A DNA stretch of 64,000 nucleotides, taken from contig JAFDVO010000004.1 of the NCBI GenBank assembly GCA_018268955.1, forward strand, positions 1 through 64,000, in the 5' to 3' direction. The stretch comes from Acidobacteriota bacterium (GTDB taxonomy: Bacteria > Acidobacteriota > Vicinamibacteria > Vicinamibacterales > CAVVIG01). Below the pieces are notes generated by a model. The model saw only the letters and a list, made by a program, of their open reading frames with translations. It did not search any database and was not told the DNA's origin. Position 1 is the first letter of the stretch; each line of letters starts with the position of its first letter. Positions 51,253 to 60,181 of this stretch are shown here, in pieces. The translations under genes and the position numbers were made by a program.

Positions 51253-52932
51253 CTACAGGCCCATGCGGGCGAACGGGTCGAGCCCGCCGCCCGCCCCTGC
51301 CGCCACTTCGCTCGCGCGCGTGGCCCATGCCGGGAATGGGAACCGCAGCAGGATGGCCATCGGAATCTCCGGCTGCGCGACGATCATCGAGCCTGGCCGC
51401 AGCAGCGTCGCACGCACCCGGCCCACGCGGGTCAGGAATCCGTACTCGCTTCGCTCCGACTCCGCCGCATCAAGCCGTCCAACCACCTTGATCGCGGCGT
51501 TGCCGACGATCCGGCGCTCCACTTCGCTCGCGGTCTGCTGCGCGCCGAAGAGCGAGACGCCGAGCGAGCGTCCACGCTCGGCGATGTCGAGAAGCAGCCC
51601 ATGGAGCGGACTCCATCCCTCGCGCGGGGCGTACTTGTTCAACTCGTCGAGCACGACGAACACCAGCGGCCGCGATCCGCCCTGCTGCTCCTTCTGGTCC
51701 ATCATCCGCTTCAGCAGCACGCCGACGACGAACAGCTGGGCGCTCGCATGGAGCGAGTGGATGTCGACAACCGTCACCTGCTGGGCCGACCAGTCGATGG
51801 TCCGGTTCCGCGCTTCGGAATGGCCGCTGACCAGGTGCCCCATCCGCTCGGACGCCGCGTGCAGCCGGCGGCGGAACGCGTCCTGGGTGCCCTGCGCGAC
51901 CGGCGCGCCCCGCATCATCAGGTCCAGCGACGGACCGTCGAGCAGATCGATGAGGTCACTGAACGACGTCAGCACCGTGCCGTCGACGGTCACGCTTGCG
52001 CTCGCCTGGTCCCCCTCGCGCGCAGCCTTCTCGAGCGCCTGCTCGACCCGCGTGATCACCAGGTGGATCTGCGCGCGTGCATCCTCGCCGTCCACGAAGA
52101 CGAACCGCAGCAACCGCTCGCGACAGAACTCCCTCATCGTCCAGAGGTACGGACGCACGCCCTCCTGGCGGCTGCCGGTGTCCGGCATCGGCGTGACGGT
52201 TCCCTTCCGTGCGGGTGCGAAGAACGCGACGCTCTGGAATGGGCCTGCAGGGAGGCCAAGCTTCTGGTATTCGGCGCGTGTGTCGGCGTCCAGCTTCGCG
52301 TTCGGCTTGTCGAGCCACAGCAGGTCCTCACCCTTCACGTTGAAGATGAGGGCCTTTGCGTTCGCGGCATCGAGCCCGAGCGCGTTCGAGTGGAACAGCG
52401 AGTAGAGGATGAACGTGGCGTACGAGGTCTTCGTGGCGACGCCGGACACGCCGCTGATGGAGGCGTGCGCGCCGCGCGTGCCGTCGAGGAATTCGAGGTT
52501 CGCGTGCACCGGCTCGCCCGTGCGCGTGAGCCCTATCGCGACGCTCCGTTCCATCCGGTCGAAATAAAGGGCCTTCCTGAACTCCTCGTTGCGCACGACG
52601 TGCACGGCTTCACCAGGCGTGGGCGGCACGAAGTACTCAGGCTCCACCCGCGTCACCTGCACGTGGGCCGCGTACGAGATGTCGGCCGGTAGCGTGCCGT
52701 CGGCCACGCGAAACGCGTCGGTGTCGAACTGGCTCCCCTCGAATCGCTTCCGGACGATGTCGACGATGCCGTAGAAGGTGACCGTGTCGCCGCTGCTGAG
52801 GTGTGAGCGCACGAGCACGAGATCGTCCAGTTGCAGGTGCTCGCCGTCGCGAACGCCGACCCAGAAGTCCAGCGGCGTCGCATCCTGCGAGCCGAGGACG
52901 AGCCCGACGACGGGCGATTGCGAATCAGACAT
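51253..52932 (-). CDS. herA: HerA-like DNA translocase (DUF87 ATPase)
   Basis: 559 residues. An N-terminal HAS-barrel-like region (about 1-130) precedes the ATPase core. The P-loop expected at about 161-170 reads GVSGVATKTS, not GxxGxGK[ST]: the Gly before Lys is Thr and the spacing is one residue longer. Walker B is normal (LVFVVLDELNKY). QQTASEVE and an arginine-finger-like region follow. HerA forms hexamers that feed DNA to NurA. The start at 52932 overlaps the nurA stop by 8 bp. The unusual P-loop may be a lineage trait, since such GISGVATKTS-like sequences seem to recur in HerA-like proteins (recollection, untested). Confidence 0.86.
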   Translation of the reverse strand: MSDSQSPVVGLVLGSQDATPLDFWVGVRDGEHLQLDDLVLVRSHLSSGDTVTFYGIVDIVRKRFEGSQFDTDAFRVADGTLPADISYAAHVQVTRVEPEYFVPPTPGEAVHVVRNEEFRKALYFDRMERSVAIGLTRTGEPVHANLEFLDGTRGAHASISGVSGVATKTSYATFILYSLFHSNALGLDAANAKALIFNVKGEDLLWLDKPNAKLDADTRAEYQKLGLPAGPFQSVAFFAPARKGTVTPMPDTGSRQEGVRPYLWTMREFCRERLLRFVFVDGEDARAQIHLVITRVEQALEKAAREGDQASASVTVDGTVLTSFSDLIDLLDGPSLDLMMRGAPVAQGTQDAFRRRLHAASERMGHLVSGHSEARNRTIDWSAQQVTVVDIHSLHASAQLFVVGVLLKRMMDQKEQQGGSRPLVFVVLDELNKYAPREGWSPLHGLLLDIAERGRSLGVSLFGAQQTASEVERRIVGNAAIKVVGRLDAAESERSEYGFLTRVGRVRATLLRPGSMIVAQPEIPMAILLRFPFPAWATRASEVAAGAGGGLDPFARMGL

Positions 52933-53920
52933 GTGAAAGCTCCCGGGCAAGCAGCGACGCGAGGCGACGGTGAATCAGGCGCGCATCACCGAGCCCGCGA
53001 CGGAGGTGCTGCTCGAGCGCACCGATCGGCACGAGGTTCTGCGGAGCCCGCGGGTCGCGACTGCGCGACGGGACGAACCTCGGCACGACTAGCGTCGTCA
53101 GGTCCGCCAGGCGAATCGCCTCGTCGCGCCCGACCGCTTCCGACACCTCGAGCCGCACGAGGCCGGTCATGTCCGACTCGACGACGAGACGCGCCGCGAG
53201 CCGAACGAACCACGAGTAGCGGGCGAACCGGCCGGCACTGCGGATGAGGAACACGGGAGTGCGCGTGCCGCACGGCAGCGACCGCAGGACAGGCAGGTGT
53301 TCAGGACCGAGATAGAGCTTGAACAGGCGCTTGACGAAGCCGACCACGCGGCCCGGCGTCTGCTCGCCGATGTTGAGCGGCCCGTCGGCGACGACGAGCA
53401 GGCGCTCGTCCTGCGACAGCCGCCGCGCAAATGCCTCCTCGGCGACGCGCATCTCGTGATGCAGCCCACGGAGTGGCGCATCTGGATCGTCCTCCGCCAC
53501 ACTGCGCGGGTCGTAGACGAGCCCCGGTGACACCGCGACCGATGCAGGCGGCATGTAGCCGGAGCCGAAAATCAGCAGGCGGCCTCGCTGTTCTTCGCCG
53601 AAGGTCGCTCGACCATCGCGACAGTGCACCACGCCGACGGCGTACGTGCCGAGCGCACCGTGCAGCGTCTGGCCGCCCCTGGACACGACGAGCCGAGCCT
53701 CCATGCGGCGCACGCCGTCAACCACCGCGAGGTCCGGCACCTCGCCGCCGCCTGCGGGTCGGACCGGGGACCACGCGCCCGCGTCCTGCTCCACAGACAC
53801 ATCGAGGTCGGCAGCCTCATCGTCCGCACCGAACTCGAGCGGGGTTTCGGATCCGTACTCGACGGCCCAGGGATCGATGCGGACGTCGAACTCGGCAAAA
53901 GGGGAAGCAGGGTGCGCCAC
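52925..53920 (-). CDS. nurA: NurA-like nuclease
   Basis: 331 residues. The two NurA metal-binding aspartates fit AVVDGVRR (Asp-68) and VVADGPLN (Asp-179); the C-terminal PQNLVPIGALEQHLRRGLGD is a highly typical NurA end. NurA is a 5'-3' exo- and endonuclease that resects DNA with HerA. Start is a GTG at 53920; no ATG suits. The coding end overlaps herA by 8 bp. This gene leads the operon and is divergent from the gene at 54069 by 148 bp; a CATAAT hexamer (53939-53944, minus) may be its -10. Confidence 0.85.
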   Translation of the reverse strand: MAHPASPFAEFDVRIDPWAVEYGSETPLEFGADDEAADLDVSVEQDAGAWSPVRPAGGGEVPDLAVVDGVRRMEARLVVSRGGQTLHGALGTYAVGVVHCRDGRATFGEEQRGRLLIFGSGYMPPASVAVSPGLVYDPRSVAEDDPDAPLRGLHHEMRVAEEAFARRLSQDERLLVVADGPLNIGEQTPGRVVGFVKRLFKLYLGPEHLPVLRSLPCGTRTPVFLIRSAGRFARYSWFVRLAARLVVESDMTGLVRLEVSEAVGRDEAIRLADLTTLVVPRFVPSRSRDPRAPQNLVPIGALEQHLRRGLGDARLIHRRLASLLARELSHV

Positions 53921-54068
53921 GGTCGGATGGATGCCTCTATTATGCGATGCCCGGGTGAGCTGGCCCGCGCGGTCCGACCCGATTCACGCCGTACGGATGG
54001 GCTCGCCAGCCCATGACGTCAGGTCGTACGCACGCGCGAGCGCGGTATGCTAATCGCTGTCTGGTTCC

Positions 54069-54485
54069 ATGGCTCGCACCACTGTCCTGACCGAGGCACC
54101 GCCCGAGCCGACCGTCGCTGAACTCGACGGTCTCATCGCGCAGCTGAAGGCCTCGTGGACGTCCCGAGTCACCGTCCGTCGCCAGTCGAAGGACGACGTG
54201 GGCTTCCGTGACATCTACGTGTCACTCGACGACGAGCGGATTGCGGTGCTGTACAACGGCCAGGAGGTCTCGCGCGAGGTGAAGCCCGGACGTCACCGGC
54301 TCCGGGTCCACAACACGCTGTTCTGGAAGACCATCGACTTCGAACTGCAGGTCGGTGAGCACGCCAGCTTCATGGTGGTGAACCGGCGCGGGTTCGGCAC
54401 CTACTCGATCCTGGCCTACCTGATCGGCGCGAACATCCTCTACCTCACCGTCGAGCGCGAGAGCTTCCCGGGCGAGCGGCGGTAG
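54069..54485 (+). CDS. Small protein with PEGA-like domain and C-terminal membrane segment
   Basis: 138 residues. After a charged N-terminus comes a beta-rich domain (about 35-120: DIYVSLDDERIAVLYNG, REVKPGRHRLRVHNTLFWKTIDFEL) resembling PEGA-type domains, and a hydrophobic segment near the end (SILAYLIGANILYLTV, about 113-130). No signal peptide. Function unknown. It is divergent from nurA and converges with the 963-aa gene 27 bp downstream. Similar short sequences with VHNTLF and a late hydrophobic helix appear, as I recall, in several bacterial phyla. Confidence 0.6.
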   Translation: MARTTVLTEAPPEPTVAELDGLIAQLKASWTSRVTVRRQSKDDVGFRDIYVSLDDERIAVLYNGQEVSREVKPGRHRLRVHNTLFWKTIDFELQVGEHASFMVVNRRGFGTYSILAYLIGANILYLTVERESFPGERR

Positions 54486-54512
54486 CGGTTCCAGACACGC
54501 TGCGGAAGCCGA

Positions 54513-57404
54513 TCAGCCCCTTGCGGCCGCATCCGTCATGAACAGCTTTTCCACCGGAGTCGCGCCCACGCGGCTGGTGAGACGGAGCACGGCGACGGAG
54601 CGCTCACCGCCCGGGTCGGCCAGCCGCACGAGTTCGCTGAAGAGCACGAACACCGTGCTGGTGCCGACGCCGTTGCGGCCACTCGTCTGATCGAAGTCGT
54701 CGAAGTCCTTCATTGCGTTCCCGACGCGATGGAGCACCTGCTCGAGTGCGGCCGGGGTGGTGCGCGGGGCCGCGAGCGCTGCGAGCAACCCTCGGGTGGC
54801 GTCGATGAAGCCGGTCTCGATGTTATAGAGCGTCGTCAGCCGCTCGAGTTCAATTCGATCGAGCGTGACGCTCGCAGGCGCGCCAATGCCCGCCGGCAGG
54901 GTGACAGGAAACGTCCGCTCGGCATGCATCGGGAAGGACGCGGCTCCTTCGTTCCTGAACGCGAGGAACACCGGGTCGCTCGCGTATGCGAAGGCGACGT
55001 CGTGCAGTTCGCGGCTCCGCAGGTAGTTCGCCAGCAGCATCAGCCGCATCCGTCGCCGGAGCTGCAGTTCATCGGACTTCGACAGTGCCTGCATGGAGGC
55101 CAGTGCGGCAAGCGACTCGGGCGAGAACCGGACTTCGTAGCTGGCCTCCACCGGCCCGAACCCACCGTTCTGCGCACGCGGCAGCAGGGGCTCGAGTTGC
55201 GTGAGCGTCGCCCCATGGCGGTCCAGCCCGAGATCCTTCGCGAACGCGAGGTAGTCGTTCAACTCCGCGGCCGACGTGTCGGCGTCGGTGAACGCCAGTT
55301 CATAGCGCGCGGTGAACGCGTTCAGCGCGTCGACGACGTATTGGGCCGTCGGCGTGCGGGAGGCCAGCACACCGGCCGACTGCCCAAGCGCCTGCAGCAG
55401 GAAGTTGACGTGCGTTGATTCGCGGTCTCGCCGATTCTGCCGGTCGCGGTCGAGACCGAGCGAGACGGTCGTGTAGACGATGAGGCCCCGATCCGAGGGT
55501 ACCAGGCGCTGGCTGGCGTCGGTCACCACGCGGTCGATGCCTTCATAGTGGTAGTCCAGATGCCAGCCGAGGACGTTCACCTTGAAGGCGGCTGTCCGTG
55601 CGGTCCGGTGTGTCAGCGTGCCCTCGCGCAGCACTACCACGTCTGGACTGCTCATGAGGAGCGCCTGCTCAAAGTCCCCCCGTCCGACCTGTGTCATCAA
55701 CGTGCGGCCGAGTGGCGCCTCGAGGTTGATCAGCAGGTCGACGAGGGCATCAGTGGCGGCGGTGCGGCTGTACTCGGTGTGCAGCGCCACGGTGTACGCG
55801 CTGTTGGTGGCCTGCCGGAAGGCCTCGTAGAGCTGGTTCGAAAAGCGGTCAACGTTCTGCAGCACCTCGTGAATCTCCGCGAGCGCCTCCTTCAGGTCTG
55901 CCGAGGAGCCGAGCGTCCGGCCAACGAGCCGGCGCACGAAGTCGCCCACAGCGTCCGTGCTGCGTGCCTTCAGTTCGTCGACGGTATCGATTTTCGAGAG
56001 TTCGGCGATGAGGGCATCCAGGCCGAAGCGCTGCTTCGCCGTCCCAATCGCGCGCCGGATCTCTGCGTGGGCGCCGTCGGAGATCAGTGAGCGCACCTGC
56101 CGCGCGCGCTCCTGCAGGAGCGGGACACTCGGGACGGTCGTGCCGTCGACCACGACGCGACCGAGCAGGAACCCCAGCGGGTCACCGTCGGTGAGCTGGG
56201 CGAGCACGGTCCACCATTCGGGGGTCAGGTCATGCCGGAGCCGGTCGAGGCCGTCCTCCGTCAACGTGTCGAGCCGGTCCAGGAACGGCACGAGCTGGCC
56301 GAGCCGATCGAAGTAGCGGTCGAACAGCGTGACCGCCCGATCCCCAACGTCGTTGTAGCTGCGGACGATCGTGGATGCCGTCGACAGGAACGCCCGGAAC
56401 GGGTCCGCGCGCGCCAGCGCGTCGAACGTGTCGCCGACCACGGCTTCGATGTACTTCGTCGCCAGCCCGTCGATCGCCTTCTCGAGCGCCGAGGCATCCG
56501 AGAGTTCGAGGGCTTTGTCGAACAGCGTCAGGTAGCTCTTGGCATTCACGCCGAGGAGTGCGCCGAGGAACTCACGGCTGTTGACCGGCAGATCCAGGTC
56601 GTTGCGGAACCCCACGTTCACATCGGCGGCAACAGCGAGGTCCCGTGTCGCGCTCCGCTTCACTTGCACGCGCGCCCACCCGGGGCGATCCCCAGCCGTC
56701 ACGAGAATCGAAAAGCGTCCGGCCACCTTCGCCGTCAGCCCGATTCGCCCCGAGATGCTGAGGCCGTACTTCTCGGACAGTGCGATGCGCCCAAAATCCA
56801 GCGCCTTCGTTCCGGTGATTTCGTAGCCTGCCGCGGCCTGCGCTCCCAGCCGGAGATATCCGCCGTACTCGAGCGCGATCGCCTCGCCAGCTTCCGGGGC
56901 CTCCATCACCTGCTCCGGAAACCGCATCGTCGCGAAGAACCGCGGGACGACGACGCCGAGCGGCGCGGCGGGATCGAAGGCTCGCACGTACGCGAAGGCC
57001 GCATCGGCGCCCGCGTCCAGTTGCGTAGACGCCTTCAGGAAGGAGTAGGCGAACGGGGCCGTCGCCGTCGCATCGACGGCGGCCTTCACCTCGAAGCACA
57101 GCGTATCTCGCCCCTCGGCACCGACGCCGTACTGCGACAGCGTCGCACGGAGCGCCGGCGCCCCCGCGGCGAAGACCGGCGTCAGCGTGGCGGACGTCTT
57201 CGCGGTGACGCCGATCTTCACGCTGTCGGCCAGGCCCAGCGTTGCGCCGCCCGGTGTGGCGCCGCTGAACGACACGTCGAACACGGAGGTCGCCGCTGCA
57301 GGGATCGGCGCGTCGATCGAGAGGTCCCCCGTGTCGACGGCGCACTGGCTGGCGCCGTCGAGGAGGAACGGCAGGTTCTTCTTGTCGAGTGAGATGACGG
57401 GCAC
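54513..57404 (-). CDS. 963-residue protein, unrecognised
   Basis: No family was recognised. The first ~290 residues are beta-rich (VFDVSFSGATPGG, LTAKVAGRFSILVTAGDRPGW), about 300-600 is mostly helical (FDKALELSDASALEKAIDGL, TLFDRYFDRLGQLVPFLDRL), and the rest is mixed with several long charged helices. There is no signal peptide or membrane segment, so it should be cytoplasmic unless exported otherwise. Start is a GTG at 57404 preceded by GGAGG. A candidate promoter lies just upstream, after the sigma factor gene (57455). Size, domain change and operon partner suggest a defined complex rather than a random reading frame. Alternative guess: a contractile- or shell-type structural protein; this is unsupported. 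Confidence 0.85.
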   Translation of the reverse strand: MPVISLDKKNLPFLLDGASQCAVDTGDLSIDAPIPAAATSVFDVSFSGATPGGATLGLADSVKIGVTAKTSATLTPVFAAGAPALRATLSQYGVGAEGRDTLCFEVKAAVDATATAPFAYSFLKASTQLDAGADAAFAYVRAFDPAAPLGVVVPRFFATMRFPEQVMEAPEAGEAIALEYGGYLRLGAQAAAGYEITGTKALDFGRIALSEKYGLSISGRIGLTAKVAGRFSILVTAGDRPGWARVQVKRSATRDLAVAADVNVGFRNDLDLPVNSREFLGALLGVNAKSYLTLFDKALELSDASALEKAIDGLATKYIEAVVGDTFDALARADPFRAFLSTASTIVRSYNDVGDRAVTLFDRYFDRLGQLVPFLDRLDTLTEDGLDRLRHDLTPEWWTVLAQLTDGDPLGFLLGRVVVDGTTVPSVPLLQERARQVRSLISDGAHAEIRRAIGTAKQRFGLDALIAELSKIDTVDELKARSTDAVGDFVRRLVGRTLGSSADLKEALAEIHEVLQNVDRFSNQLYEAFRQATNSAYTVALHTEYSRTAATDALVDLLINLEAPLGRTLMTQVGRGDFEQALLMSSPDVVVLREGTLTHRTARTAAFKVNVLGWHLDYHYEGIDRVVTDASQRLVPSDRGLIVYTTVSLGLDRDRQNRRDRESTHVNFLLQALGQSAGVLASRTPTAQYVVDALNAFTARYELAFTDADTSAAELNDYLAFAKDLGLDRHGATLTQLEPLLPRAQNGGFGPVEASYEVRFSPESLAALASMQALSKSDELQLRRRMRLMLLANYLRSRELHDVAFAYASDPVFLAFRNEGAASFPMHAERTFPVTLPAGIGAPASVTLDRIELERLTTLYNIETGFIDATRGLLAALAAPRTTPAALEQVLHRVGNAMKDFDDFDQTSGRNGVGTSTVFVLFSELVRLADPGGERSVAVLRLTSRVGATPVEKLFMTDAAARG

Positions 57405-57430
57405 GCGCGCCTCCGGGTGTGTGAGGCGCT

Positions 57431-57458
57431 GTTATACACCTGTTCCCCGCCGCGTCAG
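57431..57458 (-). promoter_or_regulatory. Candidate promoter of the 963-aa gene
   Basis: On the minus strand CTGACG (57458-57453), 16 bp, then TATAAC (57436-57431). Transcription would start near 57424, about 20 bases before the GTG. The -35 overlaps the stop of the sigma gene. Confidence 0.45.
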
Positions 57459-58234
57459 ACGGCGCGGCTGAACCCGTTCACCGTGCCCCGTGCCCCGCTG
57501 ATCGGGCTGCCCGGCCCAAGGCCCTGCGCCTCGAGGTGCTGTCGCAGCGAACGCAGCAGCCGGTCGCACCGGCGATAGAGCACTTTGGGTGGCTCGCCGA
57601 GCAGGTGCGCAATGTCCGGCACGCGCCGGTCCTGGAGATACCGCACCTCCAGCAGCTGGCGATCCGGTTCCGGCAGCCTCGCAAGCAGTTCCTGAACCGC
57701 GCGCCAACGAAGGGCCTGCACTCGTGCGTGCTGCTGTGCGACGAGAGGGTCCTCGTCGCTGGCAGCCGGCATGTCGGCCAGGATCTCGTCGCTGACACGC
57801 CGCTTCGCGGGGCGACGTGCAAGCTGGTCGAGCAGCTGCCGGAGTTCGCGCACGGGTGGCGCACCTGGCCGCATCGCCAGCGTGCCGATCGCCTCGTCGG
57901 CGCTCAGGCCATCGCGGACGATCAAGCGCTCGAGTGCGACTGCCGCCGGGCCCCGGCGCGACGCCGCCGCCGACGGCCGCCACTTGCCCCAGACGTGATT
58001 CTTCCAGTCCTTGAGCAGGCGGTCCGCAACAACGGACAGGTAGGTCTTCAGCGAGCTCTGATGTTCGAAGCGCCCGAACAGCGCATAGTCGGTTTCGAGC
58101 AGCCTGAGATGGACACTCTGCGTGAAGTCCATCAGGTCGTCCGGCGTGAGCCCGCCGCGGCGACCGGCCCGCTCGAGCAGCCTGAAGAACAGGCGAAGCT
58201 CCTCGTCCCCTGGAGCGTGCGTGTCAGCAGCCAT
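57455..58234 (-). CDS. Sigma-70-like factor (two-domain, ECF-like)
   Basis: 259 residues. Region 2 is at about 10-80 (DDLMDFTQSVHLRLLETDY and KTYLSVVADRLLKDWKNHVW), and a region-4-like helix-turn-helix lies at about 200-255 (PEPDRQLLEVRYLQDRRVPDIAHLLGE then LYRRCDRLLRSLRQHL). The spacer between them (about 80-195) is longer than in ordinary ECF factors. No anti-sigma gene adjoins. The start at 58234 removes a low-quality N-terminal extension. The 963-aa gene lies 50 bp downstream on the same strand, so that protein might belong to its regulon or serve as its regulator. Confidence 0.75.
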   Translation of the reverse strand: MAADTHAPGDEELRLFFRLLERAGRRGGLTPDDLMDFTQSVHLRLLETDYALFGRFEHQSSLKTYLSVVADRLLKDWKNHVWGKWRPSAAASRRGPAAVALERLIVRDGLSADEAIGTLAMRPGAPPVRELRQLLDQLARRPAKRRVSDEILADMPAASDEDPLVAQQHARVQALRWRAVQELLARLPEPDRQLLEVRYLQDRRVPDIAHLLGEPPKVLYRRCDRLLRSLRQHLEAQGLGPGSPISGARGTVNGFSRAV

Positions 58235-58476
58235 GTGGATCGCTCCCTCCGCCGGTCCTGACGGAGCCGGCGCACACGACGACGGGCATGCGGAGCCGGG
58301 TTGGCGCCGGAGCTGTCGTTCATCGAGAGAGGCGGGAACCCGGGGTGAAAACTGGCACGGTGGCCGTGCGACGCACGACCGGCAGGGACCAACTTGCTTG
58401 CAGGGAAAACGCCCGCGTTGTCCGTCAGTAGGTGCAAGGGCGCCAGTTCTGGCAACCCTCAACCGGAGACCTGCTG

Positions 58477-59517
58477 ATGACTCACCAATCGACCCTCGAC
58501 GAACCGGCCGCAGGAGCGGCCGCCGCGACGGCGACCATCGCCCCCATCGCTCAGGAACTCGATGACGTCGTGAAGGAAGTGTCCCGGCTGGGCAGCTATC
58601 GCCAGGTGCCAGCCGCCGATGGCCTGCACCTGGCCATGTCGCTTACGCATCGGGCGATCCTCGGCATCGCGGAACTGCAGCAGGTCGGATGGTCGCGCGA
58701 ACGCATCATGGGTCGTCTCGAACCTTCACGCACCGTTCACGCCGAGTCGCCCTTCGTTCGTCGGCTGCAGGCGTGGCCCCGCGGCTACCCCGGTGACTTC
58801 GAGACGATCGAGTACCTCATTCAGCAGCGGAACACAGGGATCCCGGGTCGGTTCTCGTACTGGCTCGAGCAGGTGACGCTCGACAGTGCGATGGCCCAGC
58901 AGCACCGCAACAAGGTGGAACTGCAGGCGCGCGCCATCCTGGAGACGGTGCTTGCGTCCTCGTGCGGCACGGAGCAGCCGCGGGTGCTCGTCCTCGCCGC
59001 CGGCGGCAGCCCGGATCTGCGGGCTATCCAGTCCATCCTCTCCGCGCAACGCTTCCGTGCCGTGTTGCTCGATCAGGATGAAGGCGCGTTGGCCTTCAGC
59101 GCCAGTTCACTCCCTCTCCTGGCAGACCGGCTCACGCTCGTGAACCGGAACGTCGTGCGCGGGCTGCAGGATGTCCGCCACCTTGGTCCGTTCGACCTCG
59201 TGTTGGCCGGGGGGCTCTTCGACTACCTCCCCGACAGGGTCGCCACACTGGTGCTGCGTTGCGCTTATCAACACCTCTTGGCACCAGGCGGCCAGATGTT
59301 CTTCACCAATATTGGCGAGACGAACCTCTACCGGCCCTGGATCGAGCACATGGTCGATTGGGTGCTGATTCACCGGAGTGAGGCGGACGTGCGGAGTCTG
59401 TGCGTGGAGGCCGGCTATTCGGACGCGGCCGTGTCGGTCTCGCGTGAGCGCACCGGGCTGACGCTCGTGGTGACCGCACGGCGCGACAGCGGCACGGCGG
59501 ATGCGAGGAGCCGGTAG
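58477..59517 (+). CDS. SAM-dependent methyltransferase, PhcB-like
   Basis: 346 residues. The N-terminal ~130 residues contain LQAWPRGYPGDFETIEYL, matching the motif of the enzyme group that makes the methyl ester of 3-hydroxypalmitic acid (PhcB of Ralstonia, a quorum-sensing autoinducer synthase) and similar proteins. The Rossmann domain follows: VLVLAAGGSPDLRAI, AVLLDQDEGALAFS and LVLAGGLFDYLPDRVA. Start at 58477 is preceded by CCGGAG. It is divergent from the sigma gene. A link to cell signalling is possible but not proven from sequence. A broad SAM-methyltransferase function is secure. Confidence 0.75.
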   Translation: MTHQSTLDEPAAGAAAATATIAPIAQELDDVVKEVSRLGSYRQVPAADGLHLAMSLTHRAILGIAELQQVGWSRERIMGRLEPSRTVHAESPFVRRLQAWPRGYPGDFETIEYLIQQRNTGIPGRFSYWLEQVTLDSAMAQQHRNKVELQARAILETVLASSCGTEQPRVLVLAAGGSPDLRAIQSILSAQRFRAVLLDQDEGALAFSASSLPLLADRLTLVNRNVVRGLQDVRHLGPFDLVLAGGLFDYLPDRVATLVLRCAYQHLLAPGGQMFFTNIGETNLYRPWIEHMVDWVLIHRSEADVRSLCVEAGYSDAAVSVSRERTGLTLVVTARRDSGTADARSR

Positions 59518-59536
59518 TTCGCGCGATGACGTCGAC

Positions 59537-60022
59537 TCAGTGTCTGGGCTCGACGAGCGCGAGGAGACGGCGGTAGTTGTCGGTCGCGTCGGCGAACGTG
59601 CGCGAGAGGCGTTCGCGCTCCTGCGCGGTGGCGTGCGGATGCCGGTCCGGATGGACCCGACGCGCGAGTTGCCGATACGCGCGCCGGAGTTCGTGAGCCG
59701 TGAAGCCTGAGGTCAGTGCGGCACCCAGAGCGTTCAAGCCGTCGAGGGCGCGCTGCTGAACGGGCGTGAGCGTCCGCACCGGCCGACGGACCTCGACCGG
59801 CGTTGGCGCGTCGAACCGGCCCGTGTCCGCGCTCTTCGCGGAAGGGGATGGCGCCGTCGCATAGGTGACGCGCGCGCCGGCAAAGGCCGGCAGCTTCACG
59901 AAGAGCAGCGGATGCGCGGGCTGGTGTGTGAACGTCGTGGCGCCGCGGCTCGCGTATGTTGCCGGCCCGGGCGTGACCCCGAGCGCGTCATCGAGCACCT
60001 CAGCGAACGTCCGGCTCCACAC
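59537..60022 (-). CDS. J-domain protein
   Basis: 161 residues with a C-terminal J domain (about 95-158): LRRAYRQLARRVHPDRHPHATAQ carries the HPD motif. The N-terminal part (about 1-90) is not recognised (MWSRTFAEVLDDALG, then PAFAGARVTYATAPSP). J domains recruit Hsp70 (DnaK) and stimulate its ATPase. Here the unknown N-terminus would define a client. It converges with the methyltransferase gene. Confidence 0.8.
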   Translation of the reverse strand: MWSRTFAEVLDDALGVTPGPATYASRGATTFTHQPAHPLLFVKLPAFAGARVTYATAPSPSAKSADTGRFDAPTPVEVRRPVRTLTPVQQRALDGLNALGAALTSGFTAHELRRAYRQLARRVHPDRHPHATAQERERLSRTFADATDNYRRLLALVEPRH

Positions 60023-60057
60023 GCGCGAGTAATCGGCGGCGAGGGAAAGAGCTTGAA

Positions 60058-60152
60058 ACTGGTGAATGGGCGCGTTGGCGAATTGGTGAATGCGCGTCGG
60101 CGAAGTGGTGAAGTGGTGGGTCCCTGGATTGGTGAATTAGGGGATTGGTGCA
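60058..60152. repeat. Degenerate tandem repeat, GGTGAATT family
   Basis: Words such as GGTGAATG, GGCGAATT, GGTGAATG, GGCGAAGT, GGTGAAGT and GGTGAATT fill the gap before the ECF gene; related to the perfect array at 30222-30307. Confidence 0.8.
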
Positions 60153-60181
60153 AGAATGCGCTTTGAGGCTCCCCGGCCCAC

